From: Dissophora ornata
Lineage: Eukaryota; Mortierellomycota; Mortierellomycetes; Mortierellales; Mortierellaceae
Length of the DNA: 63,904 bases
Direction of reading: 5' to 3'
Assembly: GCA_025201705.1 (NCBI GenBank)
Contig: MU616658.1
Span: forward strand, 1 to 63,904
The translations under genes were made by a program, and so were the position numbers. The notes under the pieces are model-generated. The model was not told the DNA's origin. It made no database searches and was given only the letters and a program-made list of their open reading frames with translations. Of the stretch, positions 10,028 to 21,687 are shown in pieces. Positions within the stretch are counted from its first letter, which is position 1. Each line of letters starts with the position of its first letter.

Positions 10028-13000
10028 TTATTCCCGCGCTGTCCGGAAGAGCGCTTTGTCCATCAAGAGGACAAACGGCTCTAGAAGCGTGTCGATCGTC
10101 GGTACCTTAGGCACCTTGAGACCCATCTCTCCGTCTGCGGCATCATCATCGTCGTCGTATTTTCTTCCATCCTTATCATCCCAGTTAATCATCTCCAATT
10201 CATCCACGTCTTCCTGATGCATACCCATATCCCTGAGCTCGTTTACAACCCGCTCGCGCTCTGAACCACCAGGGTGAGCGGTATCATCCTCGTACAAAGG
10301 ACGCCCTGATGCTAGATCATTGGCCTTTTGGCTGGCACGATCAAGTCCCGCCATGTGTCTGACTTCCTCCCTCTTGCGGTCCTTGACCTCCGCAAAATAT
10401 GAGCTTAGTTCCTGTGCTTCTTTTTGTACTTGCTCCCATTGCTCTGGGCTAATGAATTCCTTCACGAACGCATCAAGATTAACACCAACTCGGAGCTCTT
10501 CTTCGGTCTTGTAGTCGATGCGGGGATGGCCATAACCAGTCCGCATAAACGTTATGATATTTTCAATCCACTCGAGCAAGTCGTGGAAGATACCGTCGTC
10601 CTGTTTGTGGACTGCGTGTACGAACTTGTAGAAACTGGGGAGGTGCTTGCGGACAAGATTCAAGTAAAGCGTCGCAGTTGTTGGTCTGCCAGTCGTACTG
10701 TCCTCTTGACCATCTATAAATTGAAAGCGAATATCCGACATGTTAGACCAGTTCGCGTAATTGCTGCATCCAGCTGTAGAAAATCAAACATAAAGAAACC
10801 GGTAACCTACTGTCGTTAAGATCGGCTTGCTCCACAATCTTGATTAGCTCATCCGCAAAGTTTTTGACGTCTATCAAGCTGTCCGCGACATTTGCTGACT
10901 TGTAGACTTTGACCAACGGCTCGTAGAAAATCGCAATGACCTCCTTGAAGATCTCGCCCGTCACACCTTGGAAGACCAGCCCCATAAGGCGTTCCTTATC
11001 CCGAATTCGAACGTGCGCCACCAAAAGCTGCTGTAGTTGATGAATAAGATTGGACTCTGTTTCCGGAAGCTCATGGCTATGTTCGCTATGATAATTCTCG
11101 TGGTATTGTTCGGTATCTGCTGGCATGTCGTCCAAGCTGCTCGTTGACGAATTTGTGTCACTGGAATAGCGGGAGCATTTGTCGTTTAATTCACTCTCGA
11201 CTCCCTGCTGCCTGAGATATTCTTTTTCCAGTCGATCTTGTTCAACCTTCTGCTGTGCAACCCAAACTCGGTTGATCTGCATGGGCTCCAAAGCGGGAAG
11301 AATTTGATCAGATCGAAGAACATCCATGACGAGTCCCAGCTCGGTGATGTCGTAAATTTCTGAGAAGAGACAAACGAGACAACGTGGTGAGCAGCATGTT
11401 CAGGACTCTACGAAAGCTTAAAACGTTTCAACGTGAATCTGAATAAAATACCATCGTCAGGGAAGATCTGGCTAATGACTGATCGTGGAGCAAAGACATA
11501 GTTTCGGATCTTTTCACAAAGAGCTGGATCATCAATGGTAGCCTCAATCTCTGTTATCTCCTTTTTGTACTCGGAGACTTCCTCCTGCATATTGCCAGAT
11601 ATGAGGCGCTGCATCAGGCTGCGGCTACCAAAGGGTTGAGCCAGAAACAGGTCCATGATTCCCTTCATCATCGCCATTGGGTTCGATATCTTGAGGATAC
11701 CCCACATTGTCCTATATGGCATCAGCATGTGCGTGCGCTTGAGCTGCGTTAAATTGAGGGTAGCATCATCCGACGATGTGAAAACGTGGTAGAGTGTCGA
11801 AGCAAAGTTCATGCATCCCCACTCAAACACAGTTTGATACAGTGGCGGCAGGTTGTTGACGTTGTCGATGTGTTTAAAGGCGCCAAACAATCGCGAAATG
11901 CCCCCAGGCTGCAAGAGGTCCATCTTGACCTCCTTCAGCTGTGCATCTAGTTCATCCACCTTCTTTGCCACCTCGCGATCAAACTTTGCCTGCTGAGCCA
12001 TTCGATGCTCGTCCATCGCCACTCGGACCTGAATATCCTTCGCCTCGACCTCCGTCAGAGCGATCGCATCCTGTGTGAGAAAGGCGGTAAAGGCAGTCGA
12101 GTCAACGACGTTCTGGCTGACCTTGGCCAAGGTATGCAGGAATCCGCGGAGACTGATTCTGTCCTTTTCATGCGCAGCCTGAGCGCCCCTAGGCCTCGAC
12201 TTAGCCATGTACTTGGCTGGTGGTACGGGAAATTCTTCCTTCGGGAACTCTTTCCTCAGCTATCAATCCAAAACAGTTTTAGCTCAGAATCACAGATGGC
12301 CATAACAGTCATGGAAGACAAGACGGAGTACGGGACTGCAGGGTAGCCGTACAATGGGGTTAAACTTACTGCGTGGTACAACTTCCTAAAGCGCCCATGG
12401 CGCCGAGCGACGACGTACTCCCGGCCGTCAGAAAATGCACTCGAGACGATATATTCCTGTATGGTTGACCGAGATGTCAGAAACACAGTCAAGGCGTGTT
12501 TTGCAAGGTGAGCATATGCACTTTTCATTTGCTGTCCACAGCCCACATGAAAAATGGGCAAAAGCCCGAACGAGATGGACACAAACAATGCGCCGACTAC
12601 CCGGGTATAAACAAAGGCGATACACTACAGCCCTCAACGCCCGTTCATTCATGTTTTCCATTATCATTATGACCCACCATGTCAACAAAAGGTGCCAGAA
12701 CCCCGCTCTTTTTTTTAAAAAACAACCCGAAAATTTTGGTTTCACAAGAACCACAAGTGGATAGTTGCTTACCACTTGCTCGTGCTCACGGACATGTCTC
12801 TTTTCCTTGATCAATCGTACCCCAACGACATTGATCCGCACTCCATGGATGGTGCTCGTGAAAGCAAAGGGCGAAGGGGACCGCGACTTCGAATGGGACA
12901 GGCGCTCGTCCCACACACCCAGATTTAACTGATCCAATCGTTTCTCCACATGAGAACGGTCGTCCGCTTGCTGACATTGCTGTTGCTCAAGCAACTGCCT

Positions 13001-13558
13001 CTCGGCATCAAGCCTTTGTTGACGTGAGAGCAGGTCCTGCTTCTCTTTCGCCCGTTGCTCCACAGTCTTGATCGCCATACTGTACATGAGTACTAGACTG
13101 CGCTCGCCCTTGTTCTTGAGTTGCTTACGTCGAATTATCTCTTCGCGCTCGACACCGTTACCAGCCTCGATCTTGGCCCATTCGTCCATAAAGAGCTGCA
13201 GTTTGGGCCACAAGGCGCCCTTACTGCTGGTCAGAAACGGGAATGGTACCACAATCGACTCGAAGAGGTAGCGAAGAAAAGGTGTGGTTGAGTTGGCATG
13301 TTCGTCCTTAAGGTCAAAGGGTCCTCCGAGGTTGGGGAGGGTCTCATAGGGATTCTTCTGTAACCGTTCGATCTCGCTGTTGATGAGGATACCTAGGAGG
13401 TACTTCTTGAGGTAGTGCTCCTGCGTGGATGTCAGGAGCGATTGGCTCTGTGACGGTGTATCTGTGTGGTTACGAGAATGGCTGTGGTTAGCTGGGATAG
13501 CCAGTCGCGTCTGCAGATATGCAGGGTCAGCATTCGACAAATGCAATTTGATGTTCAT
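10028..13558 (-). CDS. PX domain protein with PXB and DUF3818 regions (Lec1/Ypr097w-like)
   Basis: Five exons: 12773-13558, 12370-12456, 11452-12259, 10811-11359, 10028-10713, giving 971 residues with all phases consistent. The N-terminus matches the PX-associated PXB region (QEHYLKKYLLGILINSEIERL starts near residue 46; FLTSSKGALWPKLQLFMDEW follows). Next is a Gln/Glu-rich coiled coil near 165-205. The PX phosphoinositide-binding fold spans the first three exons (REYVVARRHGRFRKLYHALR). The long C-terminal part resembles DUF3818. Yeast Ypr097w/Lec1 has this architecture and is implicated in lipid and sterol distribution at membranes. Function here is by analogy. The last intron (10714-10810) has a second in-frame acceptor at 10774. 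An upstream non-coding exon is possible, because an acceptor-like TTGCAG sits just before the ATG. Confidence 0.85.
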
Positions 13559-14394
13559 GTACCAGGCATGTCTGCAAGAGGATGCATATTGTTTAAGTAG
13601 TGTTGAGGGAGTAGAGTGGGATTATTGATAAAAAAAATGAAAGGACAGGATGTAGGATGAAAGGGCGGGCGGAATGAGGGAATGAGGGAATGAGGGAATG
13701 AGGGAATGAGAGAAGGAGGGAATAAGGGAAGGAAGGAAGGAAAAAGAAAAGGAATGAGTGTGGAGCAACTTTAACAAGCTTCCAGCTGCTTATGGCATAT
13801 AAATTTAAGTTTTAGCAGAAATGACTTCATGGCCCAAATGGCAGTGTTGCTCCTGCACCCAATGAGCATGCCCCAATCTGGCGTTGCTGTGGAAAGACGA
13901 TCCCCAAGGCTGTGGCCAAGGCTGTGGAAAGACGATCGCCAAGGACGGACCTCAAAATGGCCTGCATGTGAGCGACGCGCAACAGGGCTTGTGCACTCGT
14001 CTTTCCCTCCTTCCACCATGAATAATTACACAGCAAGCATCGGGGTGTAATCGGGACTTTGCTATTCTACCACTTTCTAGACTCTTGAAACATTTACGGC
14101 ATTATTGAATCACCTCGTTTCATAAGTGCATCAAACTCAAATGGTGTCGACATGACGCCCTTTCGAGCTGTGCCAACGGGTATGAATGGCGTCGTCTGGA
14201 ATATCGCGAGAGTCATGTTTTCGCAGTCATTGCGCAATCAGCATTGAATATTAAACTAACGCAATGCTGCCAACTTCAGCATTTGCACATTCCACATAAT
14301 AAACAGATATGCAGAGCGTCGTGTAAGTAACACCGCCCACTTGTTCCCGCTCGTCCTCTGCACCTGGTTCAGACCTCTGAGAATTAGCTGCGGA
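13559..14394. other. Intergenic region with tandem repeats
   Basis: It lies upstream of the PX protein gene, with an octamer purine repeat at its near end (annotated separately). Around 13886-13943 a 35-bp unit containing GCTGTGGAAAGACGAT is present twice. No coding signal is visible before the transporter relic. Confidence 0.5.
13671..13740. repeat. Octamer tandem repeat (GGGAATGA)n
   Basis: About five near-perfect copies of GGGAATGA are followed by degenerate GGAAGGAA units. The tract is polypurine on the plus strand and polypyrimidine on the PX gene's coding strand, 110-180 bases before its ATG. It is probably in the promoter or leader. Confidence 0.9.
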
Positions 14395-14833
14395 ATAGTT
14401 TGGCCGGGCAGTGTTCTGTAAGAAATGCCGATATCGCTACAGTGACTTCTATGCTATCCTTCTCCAGGAGCATGGGAGGAATGGCCAATGTAGCCATCGG
14501 AGGCTCCATGATCAATAACGTGCTGACTAATCAAGGCATCGATCCCAGCAATTTCGTCGATGTCTTTTCGCATCCGGAGAAATATGCACTGGCAACACAG
14601 GCAGTCTTCCGTCAATGTAAGTCGAACGCGTAGATTAACTCGTCCACGAATTGAGAAATGACGCGCAACCCCGCGATCGGCGCAAGAGATTTGATTCCTG
14701 TGATATGCGAACATCTATAGGCATTGCGTGGCCCGAGTTGGCTCTTTTCGCGTCGCCGTTCATTCAGCATCACGTTTTGCGAAAGACTTTGGGGGCACAT
14801 GGCGCAGAGGCAGCAGGGCAGAAAGCACAATGA
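14395..14833 (+). pseudogene. 3' remnant of an MFS transporter gene
   Basis: Two joined segments, about 14395-14617 and 14721-14833, are linked by a clean intron (GTAAGT donor, CTATAG acceptor, phase preserved). They read as the C-terminal end of a major facilitator drug-transporter-like protein: VTSMLSFSRSMGGMANVAIG, then SMINNVLTNQG, then a short last helix ending at TGA 14831-14833. Upstream of about 14395 the frame closes and no earlier exons are found, so at least 80 percent of a normal transporter (450-550 residues) is missing. The remaining part has no frameshift, so the truncation may be fairly recent. Confidence 0.65.
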
Positions 14834-15532
14834 GACAAGGTTGAAGTATCTTCCGACCACGACACTGCCCCGGCTTCTCCTATTCCTGGGCTCAAAGGTT
14901 AATGATTCTGATCTATCTCAGATATCGCAACTGAGGCATTGGCACAATTGTACTGGTAAACATATAGTATAACAGTGTCATCATCATAAATGATTTGACC
15001 CCACAGCCTCAGATAGAGGAGTGTTTTCCATATACTCCCTTGTATCGCAGCATAGCCTCCACGGTCTGGCATGAACAGCACGAATAGGCTCAACATATCA
15101 AAAGGACTTTTGAGGACAGATATGCTCCTTGTGTTAATTCTTTCAAGATCAACTCCTGAGCTGATGCGCAACTTTTAGCCGTCAATTCGGCGACCCAAAG
15201 ACCAGGCCGCTGTGGACACTCACTATCCTTCTATTCAATTAAATAGCGATCAGACTGTGCGAAAGTAAATATAAAAAACAGCCTTTTCCACAGCACCTGC
15301 GCCGATGATGGTGTGTGATCCCTCTGGGGGGCCAAGATACCAATGGCTAAGACTCCATGTTGTCCAAAGCGGTATTTAGGTCGGCACATCGCTGCAAGAC
15401 CGGCAAGGAGGTACCCGTGGCCAGGGTGAAAAAATTCCACACCAAGGCAACAAGACGCACGCGATGTGCTCGCTCCCGCGGATGCACTCTGGAAACCATG
15501 CCTTTTCATGCCCTCAAATATACTTTTTTTTT

Positions 15533-15567
15533 NNNNNNNNNNNNNNNNNNNNNNNNNNNNNNNNNNN
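15533..15567. other. Run of 35 N (sequence gap)
   Basis: Unknown bases flanked by a T run on the left and an A run on the right. This pattern is typical of an assembly break at a homopolymer. True gap length is unknown. Confidence 0.98.
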
Positions 15568-15916
15568 TTTTGAAAAAAAAAAAAAAATAACGGAGGCAAA
15601 TATTTTCGGAAGCTGGCAACAGAGTCCCACATTGTCTCCTTGAAAATACGATGGCGTGGCCTGTCTCCTGGCTGTATTGCTTACAGTCATAGTGATAAAA
15701 ACAGGAGATCTATCTTGATAATCCTTTCGGTGCTACCACCTTCATCGCTAAGGTTTTTATCTATGAATGAGAAAAGACCACGACGCGCTGTCGGCTCAGC
15801 TTGGATCCAGTATAGCATCCGGGTACCTAACACCCATGTATTTATTGAGCGCCATCGCCCATGAACACCGGCGATGTTCTCACTTTTTCTAGCCAGGCTT
15901 CCACGCAACTTCAAAA

Positions 15917-15924
15917 TATAAAAA
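15917..15924 (+). promoter_or_regulatory. TATA box of the Kre9-like gene
   Basis: TATAAAAA lies 147 bases before the ATG at 16064 and is followed by a pyrimidine-rich leader. This is a usual arrangement for a strongly expressed cell-wall gene. Confidence 0.6.
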
Positions 15925-16063
15925 CCTTTTCCAGTTGCTCGCTCTGCCCGCGCACTCTTTGAGTATATACCCTTCTTTTATCTACTTCCTTTCAGCTCTC
16001 AGTCTTGAGACCTTTCATTCTTCCTTCTCCCACTCTCTTTTACAGCTCAAATCAGAACTAGCC

Positions 16064-16651
16064 ATGATTTTCTCAAAGACGATTGCGACACTCGCCACGT
16101 TGGCATCCCTGATGACTTTTGCAGAGGCTGATATGCTCTCTATCTCTAATCCCGCCAAGGGCACGAAGTGGAAGGTTGGGGAGACGGTATTTTTGCAGTG
16201 GAAAGGCAACTGTGCCTTGATGGCAGACTCTGCTGCCAAGGCCGTTGATGTCAACCTCATGTCTGGCCCCGAGACTGCTCTCCGCTTTGTCGCCAAACTA
16301 GCCTCGATCGACTGTTCCGATACCGACACGCGAAAGGAATTCACAATCCCGTCAAACGTCGTGGCGTATTCCGGAAGTTACTCGCTGCAGGTCCAGACCG
16401 AACCCCAACCGTCGTACTCTAACATCTTTACGATCGAGAATGCAGCAGACAGTGCATCTACCGCTGTTGCTGTCAACGGTGCAGGTGCAGCAGGTGCAGC
16501 TGGCACAAGTAATGGTACCTCGTTAATTGAGACGGCCAGTTCATCCCACCAAAACGCCGCTGCGGGTTCGCCTCTCAAGAGCCTAGGTTCCACCACGACA
16601 GCCTCTGCCGTGGCTCTGGCCGCATTCGTTGTTGCTGCACAGCTTCTTTAA
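16064..16651 (+). CDS. GPI-anchored Kre9/Knh1-like cell-surface protein
   Basis: A 195-residue single-exon protein. I start at ATG 16064 because it opens a good signal peptide (MIFSKTIATLATLASLMTFA); the in-frame ATG at 15935 would add 43 unlikely residues lying on and beyond the TATA region. After cleavage comes one Kre9/KNH-type beta-sandwich module (residues about 22-125: SISNPAKGTKWKVGE, WKG, FTIPSNVVAYSGSYSLQV). An Ala/Ser/Thr-rich linker and a hydrophobic C-terminal tail of the GPI-attachment type (SAVALAAFVVAAQLL) follow. Such proteins are linked to the fungal wall or plasma membrane and to beta-glucan assembly. The exact role is not known. Confidence 0.85.
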   Translation: MIFSKTIATLATLASLMTFAEADMLSISNPAKGTKWKVGETVFLQWKGNCALMADSAAKAVDVNLMSGPETALRFVAKLASIDCSDTDTRKEFTIPSNVVAYSGSYSLQVQTEPQPSYSNIFTIENAADSASTAVAVNGAGAAGAAGTSNGTSLIETASSSHQNAAAGSPLKSLGSTTTASAVALAAFVVAAQLL

Positions 16652-18398
16652 AAAATGGTTCTGTCTGTCGTCTGTTGATCGGAAGACACGCATCATATTT
16701 TTATTGCGATAACCGAGAAAGTACACCATATCCGGGTATCCGCCAAGGCGGCACCGAAGTCGTTCCATGATCTATAAAATATACACCTTTTGGGAACTGG
16801 GGTTGATCATGTTGTCTGCGCCATCATTTGCATTTGAATAAACCAGCTGTGAGCCGAAACAGCATTCCAAGCGAATTTGTACCACCATGTTACACGTGCA
16901 GAACTGCACACGTACCCCCAAGTCTTCAACGCAGATCATGGCATATCAATTGGCCACACAAAATGTTGTAGGGGCAATGAGGTAGCCAGAACGCAAAAAA
17001 ATGGATCCCGGTCCTCTGTGTATTATGTGTGTCTTCACGCGGAGGCATCGCCACGAAACAATCCGAGGACAATTCATAGTCTAACGCAGGTAACTTCGTA
17101 CAGCCCTCCTATTAGGTAATTCAATCGTCTGGATGACTTCTGACGGACTGCAGACGCAATGTCACCTCTGCGCGGCTGTCCTACTGCATCGGGCTCATGG
17201 AAGTGTGATACGTGCACGCATGGAGGGCTGAATGATACATCTGGGGATTCTGGCATGGCGGTTTGACACAGCAATGCCCTGGGTTGCGCGACAGTTCTTG
17301 CACATTTTCATGGAGTGAAGTTGTATTGGATCTCAGCATCGGACAATAAGAAAAGAAAGGGTCTCTCATCGACAGGGATGCAGCTCGCTCTCTGATTTTG
17401 TCATTCCGAGCGGAAATGCACCTTTCCCGCTGCTGAAATGGTGTCCTCTCTTGTGGTCCTCTCTTGTGGTGCTCTCAAAAAAAAAAAAAAAACCTATTCA
17501 TATGAATAGAGCATTGACGAACGACGGCCATTGCGAATAAAAACAACGAGGGCTCTCATCCTCAACTCTCGCTCAACTCTCGCTCAACTCTTTGCAGACG
17601 GAGTAAACCCGACAGTGCTCCACTCATCCACCACCATCGAGTGGAGAGATGGCACTTTGCCCTGCGATACTTTTTGTGTACGCGGACCAAGGGAATCCCG
17701 GCTAAAGACCCTTCCTGGCAGGGGGTTCAACCGAAGGATTGGCATACCCGCGCGGCATTCCTCTGTGTTCTTTTTCTCGTGTTCATCTATTATTCCCTCA
17801 ATCATTCGCTCATCTCTTTCCCATTCTGCATGACCCATCCCAACGAAACGAACAGCATTGCTTATCTCCTCTCTGCAAATAGCCTCACGACCAACCAACG
17901 CAGACACGGGTATACTGTACACCTGACGGACTAGTTGTGGACTTGCCCGCCCCCTTTCTACCCTTTCCACCTTTCTACTCGCACTTTTCTTGCCTTCGAC
18001 GCACCCCTCATTGGGCCTTTGGATTCCCAATTCCACGATTCCTTGCCTTGATCGCCTTTTGCCGTGTCCCCTGATTCCAGTCGACCCCTCTGTATCCACT
18101 TTTTACGCATTTTCGCTTTCCACCTGTTCCTGACTAAAAAGAATTTTTGGTCTGTTCAAACGCGACCCAGCAACCTACTACCGAAGCAATAGAAGAGATC
18201 CGCCCTATTCAAACACATCCTTGTCCCCCTCTTTCTCTCCTGTTCCTCCGCTATTGCCATCTCTTGAATCGGACAAGGCCTCATTGTGATTCATCTGCTG
18301 CACCCCTTCTTCCTGGCAATACAACACTCTCAACAACAACAAAAGTCCGTACGACAACTCGCCTCCTTGCTTAATACACACCAACAAAAAAGAGCACC
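16652..18398. other. Intergenic region, leader of the SLC41-like gene
   Basis: About 1.7 kb without a supported gene. Notable items are an A run at 17478-17492, a duplicated TCTCTTGTGGT just before it, and a duplicated CTCGCTCAACT near 17570. The last 500 bases are pyrimidine-rich, like other leaders in this window. Confidence 0.5.
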
Positions 18399-21005
18399 AT
18401 GTCAAAACTCTTTGCTTCCTCCTCACCGTTCTCTCAAGCGACATACAGTCCATTGAGAGATATCCAAGACGCGGGCCAGGACGACGACGACCCCGACTCT
18501 AACAGTAGCAGTGGTGGTAATAGCATTAGTCCCCACAACATCAACCGGCGTCTTTATCAGTCCCCTCAGATCAGCTACCAGCAACGGCAGCAGTTCCGGC
18601 ATCGATCGCAAAGTCAGAGCAGCAGCCGATCGATCCCTTCCATGGCAGATCAGCAGCAGCACCTCCAGGCGCATCCTGCTGCGTTTGCTGAGGGGGAAGA
18701 TGAAGCGGACGGAGTCTCTTCTATGCCGAAACGCTTCAGCAACAGAGCATCGTTAGCATCCGTAGGGACATCTCCTATCGGAGGGATTGGTGCAGATCGG
18801 CCTACAAGGAGGAACAGTGCCAACAGCCCTCAATCGCTCGTCAATGCCACAGCTGTGCTGGTGGAATCGACACGAGGGGACTGTGTAGATGAGCCATCAT
18901 CGCCACCGCCTAAATATACCGCGGAGGATCTCGAATATTCAGAACCTGCACGAATGTCATTCGGACGGGACGAGGAAATAGGGCTCGGCTATCATAGCGG
19001 AGAGGATAGACAGGAAGACGGATTGTTGATGCAGGTATGGGGAACGAAATGCAAGGCTTCCTTCCTGCACATCCATTCTATATTTAACGTGCGGAATGGG
19101 CGGAGCAGACTTTTCTCCCATGAGAGTTGTATTGGAGTTTTTCTGTGGGAAGTTACAGCAACTTCAACGAAACCCTAACAAAAAAAAAAGAGGGATTCCG
19201 TTCTAGAGGCCACGTTCAGTGGAAACTCTGATTCGTGATTTAAAACATGCCACACTAGACCATGTTTAGGCACCAAATGCAACTATAGAGACTATTACTA
19301 ACATGGGAATGTCTGGCTTTGCTTGTGCATGTTTAGGCGTTAACAACCTTGGTCATTGCTGTCAGTGGACTCATTTGCGCAGGATGGTTGCTGGATGTAA
19401 TCCAGGTATGGTTTTCAGCGCACATCAGATGTATTTGTCAATGTACTGTCAAGCAAGATCTGTTGCAGATTAATCTAACGTATCCGTTTTTGTACCCGTC
19501 GAATACTACTCCTCCCCCTCGTGTTACATACACACATGCACACGCACAGCACTGGCAAGTCTTTGTCGACATCTCGGAGCTGATCATCCTCATCCCCATC
19601 CTGCTCAATCTCAAGGGCAACCTCGAGATGAACCTCGCCAGCCGACTCTCCACTGCCGTAAGTGCGCACTTCCATGCGCTTGATTGTTGCCCGTCGTTAG
19701 CTAGGAATATATCCATCCACTCACACCTGTTTTTGACAAACGATAGGCCAACATGGGGCTGCTTGATCAACGGTCGTCCCGCAACGCGTTTATCAAAGGG
19801 AACCTGGCTCTTCTCCAGGTCCAGAGTCTCGCAGTTGGGTCTGTCGCAGGACTGTTCTCGTTCGGGCTGGGCGTCATTGTTCACCCAACAAACAACAACG
19901 TCAACGAGATCGCGCTTATGATCACTGCGTCTATGCTGTGCGCCGCCATGAGCAGTTTCGTACTGGGAGGCTTTATGTGTGGTCTTGTTCTCGTCTGTCG
20001 CAAATACAAGATCAACCCTGGTATGTACTCGCTTTTTTCATGGTATGATATTTAAACATCTCGGCTTTCCATCACATAATCTAACAGTTCTGTGTCGTGT
20101 GTTAATGTATAGATAACATTGCTTGTCCGTTGGCTTCTTCATTCGGAGATCTTGTGACGCTGGTGATTCTGTCGGGCTGCTCAGTCATCTTACAAAAGTT
20201 CATTGGTAAGCTCCTGCCTTTGTCGAAAGCTCTGGCAGATCTGTCGAATGTCAAGTCCGAGATGCATCCGCTTAAACTCATTCGTTATCTCTGTAAATAG
20301 ACACACCTCTGCCAACGATTACGCTAGTGATTTTGCTGAGCATGATCCCTGCGTGGACCGTCTACGTGCGCCGAAACAAGTTTGTGTCAGAGGTGGCGAA
20401 GGAAGGGTGGGTACCTGTGTTTGCTGCGATGGTGATTGCCAGCACAGCCGGACTGACTCTAGAACGATACATCAACGAGTTTCCGGGAATGGCTCTGATC
20501 TCCCCAGTGTTGAACGGACTGACGGGCAACATTGGATCGATTTATGCAAGCCGTATCAGCACTTCGCTCCATGTCAACTTGAAGGAGAACTATAGGGCGA
20601 CAGAGAAGACACTCTTCCTAGTACATATCCCCATCCAGATTGTGTTTCTGTGTATCATTGGCGTATTAGGACTGGGACATATTCAGTGGAGTGTTGCGGT
20701 GGTGCTCGGCTATTCGTTCGTGGCGTTGTGCATGGTGGTGATCTCGTTGGCTATGGCGCGTTGGATCACGCATTTGTTCTGGGGATGGGGATACGATCCG
20801 GACAATTATGTACTGCCTATCCTGTAAGTCACCACTTCTCTTGCTTCGGCCTGCTCTGCCACATGCATTGTGGCATTAATACGCGTTTCCTGACCTGTGG
20901 CTGGCTACTTTTATATACCTCAATAGGACGTCGTTGATCGATGTTATAGGGACAGCGTTCCTGGTCGCTGGGTTCTGGGGCCTCAGCTACGGACACAACG
21001 ACTAG
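18399..21005 (+). CDS. SLC41/MgtE-type divalent cation (magnesium) transporter
   Basis: Seven exons: 18399-19034, 19337-19405, 19550-19657, 19747-20020, 20113-20205, 20301-20823, 20927-21005, giving 593 residues. The first 212 residues are Ser/Gln-rich and disordered. The rest is two MgtE-like integral membrane halves. The family signature is clear: [20 protein letters not shown] in the first half and [19 protein letters not shown] in the second. Animal SLC41A1 is an Mg2+ transporter or Na+/Mg2+ exchanger at the plasma membrane; Mg2+ as substrate here is by homology. The disordered N-terminus is probably regulatory. Each intron falls within or between helices, and all phases close. Confidence 0.9.
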
Positions 21006-21468
21006 CGACTTAAAATAGCGGACAGCCAGCTTTTTGTACAAAAATACCTTAATAATAGTGACGATGGTCTTGGTACCCGCGCAGGGATGTATCGGAATGT
21101 GCCAACAGTCTGTGTACGGGATGTACGTGTCTGAAAGTGATGTGCGTACTTTTCTGTGTCTGGTGCGCAGATCATGATGACCTCAGTTTGGATCCAGTCT
21201 GTTCTTGTGGTTCCAAGATTTGGCTAATCGAGGTTCATTGGTTGAGGACTGCCCCGGGCATGCACGCATGCGCAAGTGCATGGATGGCCCGCACTAGACT
21301 CTTGGCGGAGACCAACGAGGTGGCGGAAAAGGAGAGGATGACCACATTGATTCATCCAAGGACAATAAGCCCGGAAATATTGGTTCGCATTGTTGGATAG
21401 AATTGGTGCGGTTTAGGAAGATCGGACACAGGTGGTGGCATAGGGCCACCGAACCATTATTGGTCTCA

Positions 21469-21504
<36 letters not shown>

Positions 21505-21687
21505 GCGTTTCTTCTGGCTTCCGCTTCCTCGCAACTTCTTCTGCTTTCCCTTCATTCGTTCTTCATTCAAACGCATTCCCGTTTTCCCTCGAATCCTCTC
21601 CTCTTATTCTGTGCAGACAAACACGGACCTTGTTTTTTATTTTCATTTTATTGTTCGGTCTGAGAGCCCTATACTCACACCTGCACC
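21006..21687. promoter_or_regulatory. Promoter and leader of the trehalase gene
   Basis: A 680-base gap between tandem genes. A (CT)n run at 21472-21501 and a long pyrimidine-rich leader precede the trehalase ATG. No clear TATA box or STRE element was identified. Confidence 0.5.
21472..21501. repeat. (CT)n microsatellite
   Basis: Fifteen uninterrupted CT units in the trehalase leader, about 190 bases before the start codon. Confidence 0.95.

Larger units (their letters stand above)
14834..16063. other. Intergenic region with an assembly gap
   Basis: It holds the 35-base N gap at 15533-15567 and the promoter of the Kre9-like gene. No convincing gene is visible. Apparent ORFs across the gap are artefacts of unknown bases. 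Confidence 0.6.

Noticed and set aside
13886..13943. Possible inverted or mobile repeat near 13.9 kb
   Set aside because: It is only a two-copy 35-bp direct duplication, without terminal repeats or coding content.
15231..15632. ORFs spanning the N gap
   Set aside because: They exist only because unknown bases are translated as X. Flanks are homopolymers and show no family resemblance.
15935..16063. Upstream in-frame ATG for the Kre9-like protein
   Set aside because: It would place 43 residues before a clear signal peptide and begin next to the TATA box.
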